A stretch of 64,000 nt of DNA from positions 1-64,000 of the forward strand of contig DAOUJG010000036.1 of assembly GCA_034423015.1 (NCBI GenBank). Reading direction: 5' to 3'. Positions 34,414 through 43,486 of this stretch are shown here, in pieces; within the stretch, counting starts at the first letter, position 1, and each line of letters starts with the position of its first letter. Origin of the DNA: JAGWBJ01 sp034423015. GTDB taxonomy: Bacteria; Chloroflexota; Dehalococcoidia; Lucifugimonadales; JAGWBF01. The position numbers were made by a program, and so were the translations under genes. The notes under the pieces are model-generated. The model saw only the letters and a list, made by a program, of their open reading frames with translations. It did not search any database and was not told where the DNA came from.

Positions 34414-35954
34414 CGGCCGCCTCCCGCGTCGATGGCCCGGGCGGCCGCGACCCCGCTGCGAACCGCGCTCTCCATTGTGGAGGGCCATCCCGTGTCCGTC
34501 CAGTCTCCCGCCAGGAACAGGTTCTCCACCGGGGTCGCGTTGGGGGGACGGAGGCGGGCCGACCCCGGCGTGCAGCGGAAGGTGGCCGTGGACTTGACGA
34601 TGAGGAGCTGCTGGATAGTGGCCTCCCGTGCCCGGGGAAACGCCTCGGCCATCGCCTGGGTGAACACCTGGCGTATCTGCTCCTTGGGCTTGTCGGCGTA
34701 GTCCCAGGCCCCGCTGACCGAGATGCAGACGTACTGCCCGTCGAAGGCGGCCCCGCCGCCGCCCCCGCCCGTTTGGGAGGAGGCCAGGATGCTGCGCTTG
34801 TCGAAGACCCACTGGAGCGGGCTGTCGACGAAGGCCGTGAAGGGCGGCGACGAGGGCTCCATCACCTCCCTGTCGTACCATATGTGGACGTTGACTATGG
34901 GGGCGGCGGTGAGCCTGCCTATGCCGGCGAAGAAGGGCTCCCGGTTGAGCTCCGAGGGCAGGACCGACGGCAGGGTGTGAAATGGGAGGGCCGAGAGGTA
35001 CACGTCTCCCCGCACGGTCTCGCCAGAGGCCAGGCGTACCCCTCCTATGGAGCGGCCCCGGGACTCGGAGACCAGCACCTCCGTCACCGGCTTGCCCAAC
35101 ATGAGCCGGCCGCCCCGGGCGGCGATGTACTCCTCCGCGGCGTTTCCCATCAGGTCGGACAGGCCCACGAGGGCGTATCCCACGTTGGCCCCCGTCCTGC
35201 TCTTGATCACGCCGTCCTGGTATATCATCATTCCCATGGAGGCGCTCACGTCGCCCACGTGGTCGTTCAGCGTCGGGAGGACGATCAGGTCCCAGAAGTT
35301 CGCTATGGCCCGGTCCGTCTGGCCGTTGGCCTTCAGCCACTGGAGGAAGGTCTGGTCCTCCAGCTCGGGCCTGTGCCGGTTGGAGAAGCGGATCTTGAGC
35401 AGGGCATAGAGGGCCAGGAGCTTGTCTCTCACCCCCAGGTGGGGATAGGCGAGGAAGGAGGGCAGCAGGTGGAAGGGCGCGGGCAAGGGCGCCGCCGTCA
35501 GGAGCCCGGTCCTGTGCCGGCGCCCGTTCCGGGCCGGCGAAGCGACCCGGACGCGGAGGGTCGGCTGCAGGTGGGCCCGGTCCAGCGTGCCAATCTTCCT
35601 CAGGAAGTCCATGTAGTAGTCGCAACAGCCGAGAAAGACGTGCTGGCCGTTGTCCACGGGGAACCCGGCGGCGCTCCTCTCCCGCCCCTCGGGTGCTTCC
35701 GAGTCGTCGTCGCCCTCCCCGGATTGGAGGGACTCGGCCGTCATCTCCTCCGGCCCTCCGTTTCCCGAGCCACCGTTTCCCACAAAGGAATGGAAGAAGG
35801 AGAAGGCCCTTCCCCCCAGGAAGGGGCGTTTCTCCACCAGCGTCACCGGGTGGCCGGCATCGAGGAGGTGGCAAGCGGCGGCCATGCCCGCCAGGCCCCC
35901 GCCGAGGACGACTACGTGGGATGCTGGACCATTGGAAGGAGGCTTCTTATCCAT
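34410..35954 (-). CDS. hpnE: Hydroxysqualene dehydroxylase
   Basis: 514 aa FAD-dependent amine-oxidase-like enzyme. The FAD motif VVLGGGLAGMAAACHLL (~14-30) and LVEKRPFLGGRAFSF begin the protein, and LFLAGDWTDTGWPSTMESAVRSG closes it, as in HpnE. It reduces hydroxysqualene to squalene, completing the HpnC-HpnD-HpnE route. An odd Gly/Asn/Glu-rich insert (residues ~58-95, containing GNGGSGNGG) interrupts the N-terminal part. The start overlaps the end of hpnD by 43 bp. Confidence 0.92.
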   Translation of the reverse strand: MDKKPPSNGPASHVVVLGGGLAGMAAACHLLDAGHPVTLVEKRPFLGGRAFSFFHSFVGNGGSGNGGPEEMTAESLQSGEGDDDSEAPEGRERSAAGFPVDNGQHVFLGCCDYYMDFLRKIGTLDRAHLQPTLRVRVASPARNGRRHRTGLLTAAPLPAPFHLLPSFLAYPHLGVRDKLLALYALLKIRFSNRHRPELEDQTFLQWLKANGQTDRAIANFWDLIVLPTLNDHVGDVSASMGMMIYQDGVIKSRTGANVGYALVGLSDLMGNAAEEYIAARGGRLMLGKPVTEVLVSESRGRSIGGVRLASGETVRGDVYLSALPFHTLPSVLPSELNREPFFAGIGRLTAAPIVNVHIWYDREVMEPSSPPFTAFVDSPLQWVFDKRSILASSQTGGGGGGAAFDGQYVCISVSGAWDYADKPKEQIRQVFTQAMAEAFPRAREATIQQLLIVKSTATFRCTPGSARLRPPNATPVENLFLAGDWTDTGWPSTMESAVRSGVAAARAIDAGGGR

Positions 35955-36796
35955 GTCTGGACTGTGACCAGGTATTTCTCACGTCTGCTGAGCCCCACCC
36001 TGCCGGTGAAGACGTCGAAGCCCTGTCTCTCTATCCTGTCCAGGATCAGACTGTAGAGCTTGCCCAGCACGGCGGGACAGGCCCGGGACCGGGGAGACAG
36101 GAGGGGCAAGAGCTTGGCCCCGCTCTCGTAGTACGCCCTTGCCCGCCGCGCCTGGATGGCCATCAGGTCGCGGAAGTGGTCGTTCAACACCCCCTGCCTC
36201 AGCTCTTCCACCGAGTACCCCGTGCTCCGGACCTCGTCCAGGGGCAGGTAGACGCGGTCCCGCTCCATGTCCTCCCGCACGTCCCTCATTATATTCGTAA
36301 TCTGCATGGCAAGGCCAAGGTCCACCGCGTACTCCCGGGCCCTGGGCTCCGAGAAGCCGAAGATGTGGAGGCAGGCCAGGCCCACCACCGAGGCCACCCT
36401 GTAGCAGTAGGTCCGCAGCTCGTCGAAGTCCTGGTAGCGGGTCTTGGTCAGGTCCATCTCGACGCCCGAGACCACCTCCTGGAAGTACTCCTCGGGTATC
36501 TCGAAGACGGAGGCGGTGTCGGCCAGGGCAGTGAACACCGGGCCGTCGGGCCGCCCGGCGTAGGCCTCCGACAGGCTGGACCGGAGGGAGTCCAGCCGGG
36601 CCAGCTTCTCCTCCCCGGGCATCGGCGCGTCGCTGGCGTCGTCGCACAGCCGGCAGAAGGCGTAGGTCGCATAGATGGCCCTGCGCTTCCTGGCGGGAAG
36701 GGTGATGAACGCGTAGTAGAAGTTGGTCGCCGCCCTCCTGGTGATGAGCCGGCATTCCGTGTACGCGGTGTGAAGCTGCGGGACCGTACGGGCCAT
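35912..36796 (-). CDS. hpnD: Presqualene diphosphate synthase
   Basis: 294 aa trans-isoprenyl diphosphate synthase fold. The two Asp-rich motifs are CRLCDDASD (~residues 48-56) and NIMRDVREDMERDRVYLP (~168-185). Tyr/Arg residues of the active site (RRAATNFYYAF) begin the protein, as in HpnD. It condenses two farnesyl diphosphates to presqualene diphosphate. It overlaps hpnE by 43 bp and lies 90 bp downstream of hpnC. Confidence 0.93.
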   Translation of the reverse strand: MARTVPQLHTAYTECRLITRRAATNFYYAFITLPARKRRAIYATYAFCRLCDDASDAPMPGEEKLARLDSLRSSLSEAYAGRPDGPVFTALADTASVFEIPEEYFQEVVSGVEMDLTKTRYQDFDELRTYCYRVASVVGLACLHIFGFSEPRAREYAVDLGLAMQITNIMRDVREDMERDRVYLPLDEVRSTGYSVEELRQGVLNDHFRDLMAIQARRARAYYESGAKLLPLLSPRSRACPAVLGKLYSLILDRIERQGFDVFTGRVGLSRREKYLVTVQTWIRSLLPMVQHPT

Positions 36797-36886
36797 GGAC
36801 CCCCCTGGTGTTCGGCTGTGCCCGGTCCGGCAAGGGACCGGGCCCCATCGCCCGCGGGCGGGGCGCGCTCTCCGTTCCGTGAGCTC

Positions 36887-37876
36887 TCAGGCCCGGCCCA
36901 TGGCGGTACGCCGCCTGGGTAGGAGGTGCATGCGGGCCCACGTGGAGAGGAAGAGCAGGGCCTTCCGCGTCCGGGACAGGGACGGCCTCCGGGAGAGGAC
37001 GTCGTAGTCCTGCCTCTCTATGGCGCGGAGGACGGCGGCCCCGCCGGCGGTGAACAGCGCCACGTCCAGCCTGATACGGCCGTCCAGCGTGTCTACCAGC
37101 TCCAGGCCCTCCCGGAACAGCCCCCTGGCCCGGTCTACCTGGAAGGCCATCAGCCGGCGAAACTCGTCGTTCACGACCCCCCGGGCCAGGTCGTCCTCCC
37201 CGTAGCCGAAGCGGGCCATGTCCTCCATGGGGATGTAGATCCGGCCCATGCGGTAGTCCCTGGCCACGTCCTGCCAGAAGTTGGCAAGCTGGAGGGCCGT
37301 GCAGGTCAGGTCCGACAGCCGCTGCCTCTCCTCGTCCCGGTACCCGAAGAGGTAGAGGAACAGGCGGCCCACGGGGTTGGCCGAGTGGTCACAGTAGTGG
37401 GCCAGCTCCGGGTAGGTCTCGTAGCGGTGCTTGCGCTGCTCCATCCGGTTGGCCTCGATGAGCTTGAGGAAGGGCTCCCTTGGGATGTCGAAGCGGCGGA
37501 CCGTGTCCTGAAGGGCGACCATCACCGGGTGGGACGGCTGCCCATCGTAGCAGGCGTGCAGCTCCCCCTCCCAGGCGTCCAGGAGAGCCAGCTTGACGGG
37601 CCGCAGGTCCGAGGCCGGCTCCAGCCCGGAGGCGGCGGGGGGGCGCCACCCCGCCTGGTCCAGGGACTGGGACAGCCCCTCCGCGCTCTCGTCGCCCAGG
37701 TCGTCGACCCAGCGGCAATAGGCGTAGACGGCGTGGACGTAGCGTCGGGTGGCCCTGGGGATGAGCATGGAGCCCACCGTGAAGTTCTCGTAGTGAGTCC
37801 GCGCCAGGCCCTCGCAGTACCGGAAAGCGGCCTCGCGGCTGTGGGCCCGGGGGTCGGCGGCGGTCACGGGTCGCAT
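36887..37876 (-). CDS. hpnC: Hydroxysqualene synthase
   Basis: 329 aa; ATG 37876, 10 bp after the SHC-YjbQ stop. It is a paralogue of HpnD: the start HYENFTVGSMLIP is typical of HpnC, first Asp motif YCRWVDDLGDE, second NFWQDVARDYRMGRIYIP. It converts presqualene diphosphate to hydroxysqualene. A Pro/Ala-rich insert (~75-95) is specific to this copy. Confidence 0.92.
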   Translation of the reverse strand: MRPVTAADPRAHSREAAFRYCEGLARTHYENFTVGSMLIPRATRRYVHAVYAYCRWVDDLGDESAEGLSQSLDQAGWRPPAASGLEPASDLRPVKLALLDAWEGELHACYDGQPSHPVMVALQDTVRRFDIPREPFLKLIEANRMEQRKHRYETYPELAHYCDHSANPVGRLFLYLFGYRDEERQRLSDLTCTALQLANFWQDVARDYRMGRIYIPMEDMARFGYGEDDLARGVVNDEFRRLMAFQVDRARGLFREGLELVDTLDGRIRLDVALFTAGGAAVLRAIERQDYDVLSRRPSLSRTRKALLFLSTWARMHLLPRRRTAMGRA

Positions 37877-37886
37877 GGGCGGGCGC

Positions 37887-40550
37887 TCACCGTCCCAGGA
37901 CCTGGACCACCACCTCTCTGGGACGGGGATGGTCCAGCTCGATGAAGAAGATGCTCTGGTAGGTGCCAAAGCGCATGGCGCCGTCGACGATGGGGATGGT
38001 CTCGCTGGTCCCCAGGAACAGGTGCTGGCAGTGGGCGTGGCCGTTGGGGGCCTCGTCGGGGTTCATGTTCACCGTGCGGACCGAGAAGTCGTTGTGCCTG
38101 TATTCGGCGTGGCGCGGCGACAGCCTCTCCAGGAGGCCCTCCATGTCCTCGACCAGCAGGGGCTCGTTCTCGTTGAGCTTGACCGCGGCGGTGGTGTGTT
38201 TGGAGAAGACGACGACGAAGCCGTGGGTCACGCCCGAGTCGGCCACGCAGTCGCGGACCTGCTCGGTGATGTCCATGAACTCGGTGTGCCGGGTGGCCCG
38301 CATCTTGAGGCAGTAGTCCTTGACGACCAGCCCCTGGCCCAGGCGTCCCACGTCGCTCCTCCCCAGGGCCGGCCCGGCCGTCGCGTCGCCGGCGCCGTTC
38401 GACCCGCCGTTCCTCGATTTGGCCAGCGTGTCCGTATCCGTCTCCCGAATGGATCGGTCCTCCATTGCCTTCCCCCTCCCTCCGTTCGACCCGTTGTTGT
38501 GCGGCGCGGCCACATCCAGGGAGCGGTCTCCCGGGACCCTTCCTCCGGCGAGGTCGAGATACCTGCCCAGGGCCAGCAGGGGCCACAGATTGCGGTACAT
38601 GTGGTAGTTGATCATGAACCCCACGGGCATATCCAGTCCCTGGTAGCCTTCCTCTCCCGGTCCGGGGAGGCGCGCCAGCCTCTCGCCGACGCCGTAGCCC
38701 GGGAACCCGGTGCCGGTGAAGTAGGGCTCGTCCCAGGAGCCGTCCTCCTGCTGCGTGTCCATCAGGTATTGCACGCCCCTGATCACCGCCCGGTGGTGGA
38801 GGGCGTCCCTTCCCAGGCCGGCCAGCAGGGCCAGCAGCGCCCAGGCCGTCTGGGACGCGGTGCTGGGCCCAACCCCCCTGAGGGTGGGGTCCACGTAGGA
38901 GCCGCAGCTCTCTCCCCACCCCCCGTCGTCGTTCTGGTGGTCCACCACCCAGTCTATCGCCTTCGTGACGTACTCCTGGGACATGTCTTCGCCGATGGCC
39001 GCCAGGGCGGGCAGCACCGCCCCGGTGCCATAGATGTAGTTGACTCCCCAGCGGCCAAACCAGGCGCCGTCGGGCTCCTGCTCGTCGCGGATGTACTTGT
39101 AGGCCCGCTTGACGGCGGGCAGGTCCCTGTCCAGGCCCAGCTTGCCCATCATCTCGACCACGTGGGCGGTGACGTCGGCGCTGGGCGGGTCCAGCGCCTC
39201 CCCGAAGTCGGCGAAGGGTATCTTGGCGATGTAGGCCTTGGTGTTGTCCTTGTCGAAGGCCGCCCACCCCCCGTTGGAGGACTGCATGCTGAGCAGCCAG
39301 TCGGCGCCCAGCTTGATGGACTGGGTCCGCCGCCGCTCGTCGTCGCCCCGCTGGCGGATGGCGCTGAGGGCCATGATCACCTCGGACACGTCGTCGAGGT
39401 CGGGGTAGTTGTCGTTGTCGAACTCGAAGGCCCAGCCTCCCGGGAGGGCCTTCTTGTTCTTCACCTGCCAGTCGCCGCCGTTGAGGATCTGGTTCTTGAC
39501 CAGCCAGCGGCCCGCCTGCTGAATGCGCGGGTCGTCGGGGGCCACGCCGGAGTCCAGGAGCGCGATGGCGACCAGGGCTGTATCCCACACGGGCGAGATG
39601 CAGGCCTGGACCCTGAGCGTGTCCTCCTCCTCGATGGCGTACCGCTCGAAGGCCTCCAACCCCTTCTTCATCACCGGGTGGTCCATGGAGTAGCCCAGGT
39701 GCTTCAGCGCGATCAGCGAGTAGACCCACGGCGGCTGTATCCCGCCCCAGCAGCCGTCGGCCTCCTGGCGGGCCAGTATCCACTCGACGGCCTTGGAGAT
39801 GGCGAGGCCGCGTCCCGGCTTTATGGGCGACCGCTCGTACCAGCGGCCGAGCTTGTCGGTCAAGTGAAAGAAGCCGCGCCAACTTAAGAGGCTGCCGGGC
39901 CTGGGCAGGGAGTAGTCGGTCCGGTCCCTGGGCTCGGGGAACAGCTCGTCTATCTTCGCTGACTCCGGGATGGGCTTGACGGGCCGTCCGGTCAGGACGA
40001 TGAGCAGGGGGACGATGGTGGCCCGGGCCCAGCTTGCGAACTCGTACAGGTTGAAGGGCGACCAGTTCGGCACGAACATGAGCTCCGGCGGCATGGCCGG
40101 GGTGCCCTTCCACTCCCATTGGCCGAACATGGAGAGCCATATCTTGGTGAATATCCGGACCCGGGGCACTCCTCCCTTGGAGAGGATGAAGTTCCTCGCC
40201 CGCACCATGTTGGGGGCATCGGCGGAGACCCCGGCAAGCTTGAGGGCGAAATAGCACTCCACCGACGTGCTCAGGTTCCCCGGGGAGTCCAGGTACTGGC
40301 CCCAGGAGCCGTCGCTGCGCTGCTTGCTCAGTATGAAGTTGACCAGCTTCCTCCACCTGGCCTCGTCCACCACGTCCAGGAAGTAGGTCAGCATGAGGTA
40401 CTCGGCCTCCATGGTGGGGTTGGACTCCAGCTCCCCCCACCAGTAGCCGTCGGGGTGCTGTCGAGACCATATGTGCCTCTGTGCCCGGCTGACCGTCTCC
40501 CGCACGGAAGCCGGTACTTCCGCCTCGGTCTTGACTCTCACGTTCTCCAT
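37887..40550 (-). CDS. shc: Squalene-hopene cyclase fused to a YjbQ (UPF0047) domain
   Basis: 887 aa in one frame. Residues ~1-670 are SHC: QW-type repeats (QRSDGSWGQ, QEADGCWGG, QEDGSWDEP) and the acid motif in YPDLDDVSE, with D386 as the likely proton donor; the usual DxDDT Thr is Val388. SHC cyclises squalene to hopene at the membrane. A low-complexity linker (~670-740, Asn/Gly/Ser) leads to a complete YjbQ domain (~741-887: HTTAAVKLNE, PNGHAHCQH, RFGTYQSIF). An inner ATG at 38465 has a strong AGGGGGAAGG site, so free YjbQ may also be made. Confidence 0.9.
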   Translation of the reverse strand: MENVRVKTEAEVPASVRETVSRAQRHIWSRQHPDGYWWGELESNPTMEAEYLMLTYFLDVVDEARWRKLVNFILSKQRSDGSWGQYLDSPGNLSTSVECYFALKLAGVSADAPNMVRARNFILSKGGVPRVRIFTKIWLSMFGQWEWKGTPAMPPELMFVPNWSPFNLYEFASWARATIVPLLIVLTGRPVKPIPESAKIDELFPEPRDRTDYSLPRPGSLLSWRGFFHLTDKLGRWYERSPIKPGRGLAISKAVEWILARQEADGCWGGIQPPWVYSLIALKHLGYSMDHPVMKKGLEAFERYAIEEEDTLRVQACISPVWDTALVAIALLDSGVAPDDPRIQQAGRWLVKNQILNGGDWQVKNKKALPGGWAFEFDNDNYPDLDDVSEVIMALSAIRQRGDDERRRTQSIKLGADWLLSMQSSNGGWAAFDKDNTKAYIAKIPFADFGEALDPPSADVTAHVVEMMGKLGLDRDLPAVKRAYKYIRDEQEPDGAWFGRWGVNYIYGTGAVLPALAAIGEDMSQEYVTKAIDWVVDHQNDDGGWGESCGSYVDPTLRGVGPSTASQTAWALLALLAGLGRDALHHRAVIRGVQYLMDTQQEDGSWDEPYFTGTGFPGYGVGERLARLPGPGEEGYQGLDMPVGFMINYHMYRNLWPLLALGRYLDLAGGRVPGDRSLDVAAPHNNGSNGGRGKAMEDRSIRETDTDTLAKSRNGGSNGAGDATAGPALGRSDVGRLGQGLVVKDYCLKMRATRHTEFMDITEQVRDCVADSGVTHGFVVVFSKHTTAAVKLNENEPLLVEDMEGLLERLSPRHAEYRHNDFSVRTVNMNPDEAPNGHAHCQHLFLGTSETIPIVDGAMRFGTYQSIFFIELDHPRPREVVVQVLGR

Positions 40551-40616
40551 ATATCGCCTCTCAGCGCCCCTCCTTTCTTCAGTCGTACCCGGGTCTTGAG
40601 TCGCACCCGGGTTGTG

Positions 40617-41600
40617 TCAGCCGTACCCGTGCTCCCGAAACCACCTCACCGCCTTTTCCAGGGCCCCCTCCACGGGACTCTGGGGGACCCCCAACGTCTC
40701 GACTGCCTTCCTGCAGTCGACGTACATGGGCTTCCGGGACACCTTCAGCCCTTCCACGGGTATCGCCGGCTCCCTCCGCAGGACCATCCCTTCCACCACG
40801 TGGTCGACGTACCCGGCGGCGATTGCCATCCACGTCGGCAGCTTCAGCCTGGGCGCCCTCCTCCCGGTCAACCCCTCCAGTACGCCGAACACCTGGGCCA
40901 GGGTCATGTTCCTGTTTCCCAGCAGGTACCTCTCGCCCGGTTTCCCCTTCTCCAGCGCCATGACGTGGCCCACGGCCACGTCCTCCACGTCCACCACGTT
41001 CATCCCCGTGTCCACGTAGGCGGGGACACGGCCCCGGATGAAGTCCAGGACCATCCGGCCCGTCGGCGTCGGCTTCACGTCCCAGGGCCCTATGGGGGTG
41101 GTGGGATTGACCACCACCACCGGCAGGCCCCGCGCGGCCAGGTCCAGGGCCTCCTGCTCCGCCTGGTACTTGGACCGCTTGTAGTGGCCGACCAGCTCCC
41201 CGGGCGACGCGCTCGCCTCCTCGGTCCCCAGGCCGCCCTTGGGTATGTGGACCGTCGAGACGGTGCTGGTGTACACGCACCGTCCCACGCCTGCCTTCAG
41301 GGCCTCTTCCAGGACGACCCTGGTCCCCGAGACGTTCACGTCGTATATGACACCAGGGTCCCTGGCCCAGAAGGTGTACGCGGCGGCGCAGTGGACGACA
41401 CCGTCGCACCCTCGGAGCCCCCGGGAGACGGACTCCCTGTCCCGTATGTCTCCCGGTACCGTCTCGAAGCCCGTGCCCTTCAGATTTAAGGTGCTGCTCC
41501 CGGGCCTTACCAGGGCCCTGACACTATGCCCGGAAGCCTCCAGGGACCGGGCCACGTTGGCCCCCACGAAGCCCGTGGCCCCGGTTACCAGTACCTTCAT
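40617..41600 (-). CDS. hpnA: Hopanoid-associated sugar epimerase
   Basis: 327 aa extended SDR. The NAD motif TGATGFVGANVA opens the protein; CVYTSTVSTV and YKRSKYQAE supply the Ser and the YxxxK pair. NPTTPIGPWDVKPTPTGR is diagnostic of HpnA. It sits between hpnG and shc, 22 bp after hpnG. Its precise reaction is not established; it is linked to hopanoid side-chain or glycosyl modification. Confidence 0.92.
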   Translation of the reverse strand: MKVLVTGATGFVGANVARSLEASGHSVRALVRPGSSTLNLKGTGFETVPGDIRDRESVSRGLRGCDGVVHCAAAYTFWARDPGVIYDVNVSGTRVVLEEALKAGVGRCVYTSTVSTVHIPKGGLGTEEASASPGELVGHYKRSKYQAEQEALDLAARGLPVVVVNPTTPIGPWDVKPTPTGRMVLDFIRGRVPAYVDTGMNVVDVEDVAVGHVMALEKGKPGERYLLGNRNMTLAQVFGVLEGLTGRRAPRLKLPTWMAIAAGYVDHVVEGMVLRREPAIPVEGLKVSRKPMYVDCRKAVETLGVPQSPVEGALEKAVRWFREHGYG

Positions 41601-41621
41601 CCATACTCCCGGAACCCTGCT

Positions 41622-42386
41622 CTAACCTCGAGGGCCGCCGCCGGCCCCGACCGCGGCTGCCCGGGGCCGCGAGTCGACTGCTTCCAGAAAGGCCTCTTCC
41701 AGAAAGGACAGTACGAAGGGTCCCAGGCTGCTCTTGGCCCGACGTGCCTGGCCGCGAAGCCTGGCGACGGCGGGAAAGTGGCGGGGCCGCGCGGCCAGCC
41801 CCAGGGCCACGCGGGCGGCCTGGACCAGGATGCCCCTGTCCCCCAGCTCCGCCACGAAGGGCGGCAGCTCCTGGGCGGCCAGGTCCAGCACCGAGCGCAC
41901 GCTGAGGAAGGGCACACCGCGGCGGGCGCACTCCCGGGCCAGCCAGTAGTCCTCCATCGTCACCGCCAGGGCGCCGGTCTGCCGGCCGTGGGAGCGCTTC
42001 TCCCCGGCGGTGCGGAGGGCCGCGTCTACGGTGAGGGTGTCCCCCGTACGGCAGCGGGCCCCGGACCGCTCCAGGGCCGCCTCTGCGGCCTGGAGGAGGC
42101 CCCGGTCGCACTCGATTGGGTCGTCTCCCCCGGCGGTCAGCAGGCGCGTAGCCGCCACCAGGTCGCCCGTGTCCAGGCCGTCATCGAGGGCTCCCGCGAA
42201 GCCCACGGCCAAGACCCCGCCGACGTGCGGGCGCCCGTCCAGGAAGGACCCCAGAGTGGCGGGGGCCCGGGTCCCGCCGACTCCGGTGACGCAGACCCCG
42301 GTGACGGAGCCAAGGGAGCGCGCGGAAGCGCCGGACCACGTGACGGTCGGCGCTTCCCGCTTCATCGGAGCCGCAATTACGATCAA
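41622..42386 (-). CDS. hpnG: Hopanoid-associated phosphorylase (adenosylhopane nucleosidase)
   Basis: 254 aa; TTG 42386 with GAGGA upstream gives MIVIAAPMKREAP, the purine-nucleoside-phosphorylase fold start. VLAVGFAGALDDGLDTGDLV and TMEDYWLARECARRGVPFLSVRSVLD match the MTA/SAH nucleosidase-like family used by HpnG. It removes adenine from adenosylhopane to give ribosylhopane. hpnH lies 21 bp upstream. Confidence 0.9.
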   Translation of the reverse strand: MIVIAAPMKREAPTVTWSGASARSLGSVTGVCVTGVGGTRAPATLGSFLDGRPHVGGVLAVGFAGALDDGLDTGDLVAATRLLTAGGDDPIECDRGLLQAAEAALERSGARCRTGDTLTVDAALRTAGEKRSHGRQTGALAVTMEDYWLARECARRGVPFLSVRSVLDLAAQELPPFVAELGDRGILVQAARVALGLAARPRHFPAVARLRGQARRAKSSLGPFVLSFLEEAFLEAVDSRPRAAAVGAGGGPRG

Positions 42387-42407
42387 CGACCGTTCCTCTA
42401 TAGCGTC

Positions 42408-43448
42408 CTAGGCCGCGGTGATGCCGCTCTTGCTCACCGCCCCGGACTTGATCAGCGTTACCCAGTCCCTTGGGCTGGATATGGCGTTGAAGATGGTGGC
42501 CGACTCGAAGCCGCAGTGCATCATGCACCCCGCGCACCTGGGGTCCTTGCCGACGCCGTACTTCTCCCACAGGTCCTTGTCGAAGAGCTGCTTGACGTCC
42601 TGGACATGCTCGTCGGCCAGGGGGTAGCAGGGCTTCCTCCACCCCATTACCGTGTAGGTGGGGTTGGAGTAGGCGGTGCACTGGTACTCCCGCTCCCCCC
42701 GGAGGAAGTTGAGGTACAGGGGGTTGTTGTACAGCCTCAGGCCGTCGACCTTGCTCTCGTCGAGGATCTCCTTGAAGGCGTCCCTGGACTCCTTCCGCGT
42801 CAGGAAGAGGTCGTGGTCGGGGGCGTGCTCGTAGTCGTAGCCGGGGGACACCATGCACCCCTCGACCCCCAGCTCGGTCATGTCCTTGAAGAGGGCGTGG
42901 ATGTCCTCGACGTCGCACCCCCGGAAGATGGTGGTGTTGGTGCAGACCCGGTAGCCGCCGTCCAGCGCCGCCTCGATGGCCTGCCTGGCCCTGCGGAACA
43001 CGCCCTTGCGGGCCACGAACTCGTCGTGCTTCTCCTCCATGCCGTCCATGTGGACGACCCACGACAGGTACTTGGAGGGGGGCACCTTCTTCATGACCCT
43101 CTCCAGCAGCAGGCCGTTGGTGCAACAGTAGACGAAGTACCTGCGGCGGACCAGCTCGTTGATTATCTCGTCGATCTTGGGGTGTATCGTGGGCTCCCCG
43201 CCGGCGATGGAAACGATGGGCGCGCCGGAGCTCGCCACGGCGTTTACCGCCTCGTCCACGGGCATCATCTTGTCCATTACGGACCTGTACTCGTGTATAC
43301 GGCCGCACCCGATGCAGGCCAGGTTGCACATCTCCAGGGGCTCCAGCATGGTCACCAGGGGGAACCGCTTTCGGCCCGTGAGGCGGTTCTTGAGCATGTA
43401 ACACGCCAGCCTCACCGACAGCTCCATGGGCCGCGTCGCTCTCTTCAT
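42408..43448 (-). CDS. hpnH: Adenosyl-hopene transferase (radical SAM)
   Basis: 346 aa from ATG 43448 with AAGGA upstream; ATG 43481 would add 11 residues. The radical SAM cluster is CNLACIGC (~residues 41-48), followed by SIAGGEPTIHP and HMDGMEEKHD. The C-terminal CAGCMMHCGFESA is the HpnH-specific Cys cluster. It joins the 5'-deoxyadenosyl group to hopene, the first step of extended hopanoids. Confidence 0.94.
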   Translation of the reverse strand: MKRATRPMELSVRLACYMLKNRLTGRKRFPLVTMLEPLEMCNLACIGCGRIHEYRSVMDKMMPVDEAVNAVASSGAPIVSIAGGEPTIHPKIDEIINELVRRRYFVYCCTNGLLLERVMKKVPPSKYLSWVVHMDGMEEKHDEFVARKGVFRRARQAIEAALDGGYRVCTNTTIFRGCDVEDIHALFKDMTELGVEGCMVSPGYDYEHAPDHDLFLTRKESRDAFKEILDESKVDGLRLYNNPLYLNFLRGEREYQCTAYSNPTYTVMGWRKPCYPLADEHVQDVKQLFDKDLWEKYGVGKDPRCAGCMMHCGFESATIFNAISSPRDWVTLIKSGAVSKSGITAA

Positions 43449-43486
43449 GTGCCCGTCCTTATCTTTCCGTCCGTATGCCATGGACT

